The notes under the pieces were generated by a model. That model was given only the letters and a program-made list of their open reading frames with translations. It searched no databases and was not told where the DNA came from. Positions 14,698 through 15,699 of a DNA stretch of 15,699 nucleotides are shown here, one piece after another (position 1 is the first letter of the stretch; each line of letters starts with the position of its first letter). A program made the position numbers and the translations under genes. Origin of the DNA: an uncultured Clostridia bacterium (GTDB lineage: Bacteria; Bacillota; Clostridia; Christensenellales; Borkfalkiaceae); the NCBI GenBank assembly GCA_934247855.1, contig CAKQKA010000038.1, positions 1 through 15,699 on the forward strand, read 5' to 3'.

Positions 14698-15500
14698 TTT
14701 TCATCGCCTTTTTGCTTAAAAAACCGCTCGCAATTACAAGAACTTTTAATATATTTCGGTTCGCCGATAACAGTTACTTTTCCGCAGTTAATCGCGGCAA
14801 AAATCTTGCCGCCCTCAAAGCGGATTTCCCGCCTGAACATGTTTATGCTGTTTGCGGCGAAAGCAACGGCGGCAGCGCCGCTTCCGCAGGCGAGAGTTTT
14901 CCCGCAACCGCGCTCGTACACCCTTACGGCGATATAATCGTCATATACCTTTGCAAACTCCACGTTAACGCCGCAGGGGAAAAGTCCGCTTTCTTTTATC
15001 ATGCACAATACTTCTTCATCCGATAAATTACGGCTGCAAAAAATTACAAGATGGCGATTGCCGGTATCTACAGGAAAAACACGGATTCTTATAACCTTGC
15101 CGCACTTATTAAACCTTAACAAAACCGAACCGCAATCGCACGGATAAATTTTAAAAAAGTGCGGTTTTCCGACCTCGAGCGCGACTTTTTGGTTTTTTGC
15201 GCCGCAAATTTCCACCGTTTTACACCCCGAATCGGTGTAGATTTCAAACCGTTTTTTTGTAACCAAACAGTTATCGAAAAGCAGTTTCGCAAGGCACATA
15301 GTTGCGTTGCCGCAAAACTTTGCCTTGCTTCCGTCGGCATTATAAAGCGAATAACCGAACTTACCGCAGCACTCTTTTATATAAACAAGTCCGTCCGTAT
15401 TGTATTTAGTGCAAAAATAAATCGCGTCCGCGGCACATTCTTCCCTATCCGACACGAACAAAAAAGAATTGCCGGCAACGCACATAATAATCGGCAACAT
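14691..15500 (-). CDS. dapF: Diaminopimelate epimerase (divergent, cysteine-rich)
   Basis: A 269-residue DapF, which interconverts LL- and meso-diaminopimelate using two cysteines as acid and base. Both are present: C63 in KFCGNATMC and C205 in YERGCGKTLACGSGAAA. The substrate-binding Glu and Arg of YERG are kept, as is YNADGS (52-57). I place the start at the ATG 15498-15500, because MLPIIMCVAGNSFLFV aligns with the usual KMHGLGNDF beginning; an upstream in-frame GTG (15546-15548) lies inside the edge repeat and before a likely promoter. Several conserved positions differ: GNGxR reads GNATM, GAGET reads GCGKT, GNP reads GNR. There are 22 cysteines, about 8 percent. It overlaps dapL by 7 bases. 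DapF function is likely, given the DapL partner, but the enzyme is clearly divergent. Confidence 0.85.
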   Translation of the reverse strand: MLPIIMCVAGNSFLFVSDREECAADAIYFCTKYNTDGLVYIKECCGKFGYSLYNADGSKAKFCGNATMCLAKLLFDNCLVTKKRFEIYTDSGCKTVEICGAKNQKVALEVGKPHFFKIYPCDCGSVLLRFNKCGKVIRIRVFPVDTGNRHLVIFCSRNLSDEEVLCMIKESGLFPCGVNVEFAKVYDDYIAVRVYERGCGKTLACGSGAAAVAFAANSINMFRREIRFEGGKIFAAINCGKVTVIGEPKYIKSSCNCERFFKQKGDEKC

Positions 15501-15536
15501 AAAAAACCGCCCGTAAATATTATACGAACGGTTTTG
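15501..15536 (-). promoter_or_regulatory. Hairpin at the dapF start
   Basis: On the minus strand AAAACCGTTCG pairs with CGGGCGGTTTT (11 pairs, two of them G-U) around an 11-base loop, followed by TTTTTT and then the dapF ATG. It has the form of an intrinsic terminator or attenuator and would also cover the only weak ribosome binding site (GGGCGG). The loop holds TATAAT, so it may instead simply overlap a promoter. Confidence 0.45.
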
Positions 15537-15548
15537 AATTTTCGTCAC
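15519..15548 (-). promoter_or_regulatory. Possible promoter of dapF-dapL
   Basis: On the minus strand, GTGACG (15543-15548), an 18-base spacer and a perfect TATAAT (15519-15524). Transcription would begin only about 10-15 bases before the dapF ATG. The -35 box is weak, and its first bases belong to the 77-base repeat. Confidence 0.4.
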
Positions 15549-15622
15549 TTTTCCGTGTTGTTACTCAGTTTAAATATAACAACTTTTTGTGTTTGTACCA
15601 CACTTTTTTAGCCGACCACCAA
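15546..15622. repeat. 77-base tandem repeat, unit 1
   Basis: First of two identical, directly adjacent 77-base units. On the minus strand the unit contains a GTTGTTA / TAACAAC hairpin with a 13-base loop, and across the junction a CAACAC-GGAAAA-GTGTTG hairpin. There is no open frame through it and no spacer, so it is not a CRISPR array. Confidence 0.9.
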
Positions 15623-15699
15623 CACTTTTCCGTGTTGTTACTCAGTTTAAATATAACAACTTTTTGTGTTTGTACCACACTTTTTTAGCCGACCACCAA
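15623..15699. repeat. 77-base tandem repeat, unit 2
   Basis: Perfect copy of 15546-15622, ending on the last base of the window. True tandem satellite and assembly duplication cannot be told apart from this sequence alone. Confidence 0.9.

Noticed and set aside
15501..15548. GTG start of dapF at 15548, adding 16 residues
   Set aside because: The extra residues do not resemble the DapF start, the GTG falls inside the edge repeat and before a probable promoter, and the ATG at 15500 aligns with the family beginning.
15546..15699. CRISPR array
   Set aside because: The two 77-base units are identical and contiguous with no variable spacers, and no cas gene is present.

Overview
The window looks like a chromosomal fragment of a low-to-moderate-GC member of the Firmicutes, most likely an uncultured clostridium. 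The signs are a Firmicutes-type RpoB with a long acidic C-terminal tail, an RqcP/YabO-type S4 protein, strong Shine-Dalgarno sites, near-consensus sigma-A promoters (for example TTGACA-17-TAAGAT), a bifunctional IspDF, and the DapL (LL-diaminopimelate aminotransferase) route to lysine and peptidoglycan. No taxon below that level can be supported from the sequence alone.

Layout from left to right. Bases 1-4283 hold the rpoB-rpoC operon on the minus strand; rpoC runs off the left edge. Bases 4284-5030 are a long divergent intergenic region with the rpoB promoter, a possible second upstream promoter, and copies of a GAAC-N9-GTTC repeat. Bases 5031-6838 carry the only plus-strand genes, rqcP (ribosome quality control) and ispDF (MEP isoprenoid pathway), separated by 440 bases of dispersed repeats. 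Bases 6839-7902 are about 1.06 kb of non-coding DNA packed with hairpins and repeats, ending in a bidirectional terminator. Bases 7903-10103 carry ychF and the rplM-rpsI ribosomal protein operon (minus). Bases 10410-13276 carry an AMP-forming acyl-CoA ligase and, upstream of it, a stand-alone E2/CAT-fold acyltransferase-like protein whose catalytic histidine position holds glutamate (minus). Bases 13483-15500 carry the overlapping pair dapF-dapL (minus), which together convert tetrahydrodipicolinate to meso-diaminopimelate. The right edge (15546-15699) is two perfect copies of a 77-base unit, ending exactly at the window end.

Most genes are conserved housekeeping functions (transcription, translation, ribosome rescue, isoprenoid and cell-wall precursors), plus one lipid or acyl-CoA pair. 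I see no phage, CRISPR, toxin-antitoxin or defence genes. The unusual material is non-coding: a 129/152-base palindromic MITE-like element in two copies, one touching the ispDF ribosome binding site; a 15-base motif (CTATAGGTYGNTTAT) in five copies, two of them inside genes in the same reading frame; a 73-base repeat pair; and the 77-base tandem duplication at the edge, which may be an assembly effect. At protein level the main oddities are the E2-like protein without its catalytic His and a very cysteine-rich, divergent DapF. I do not see convincing evidence for a wholly new multi-gene system.
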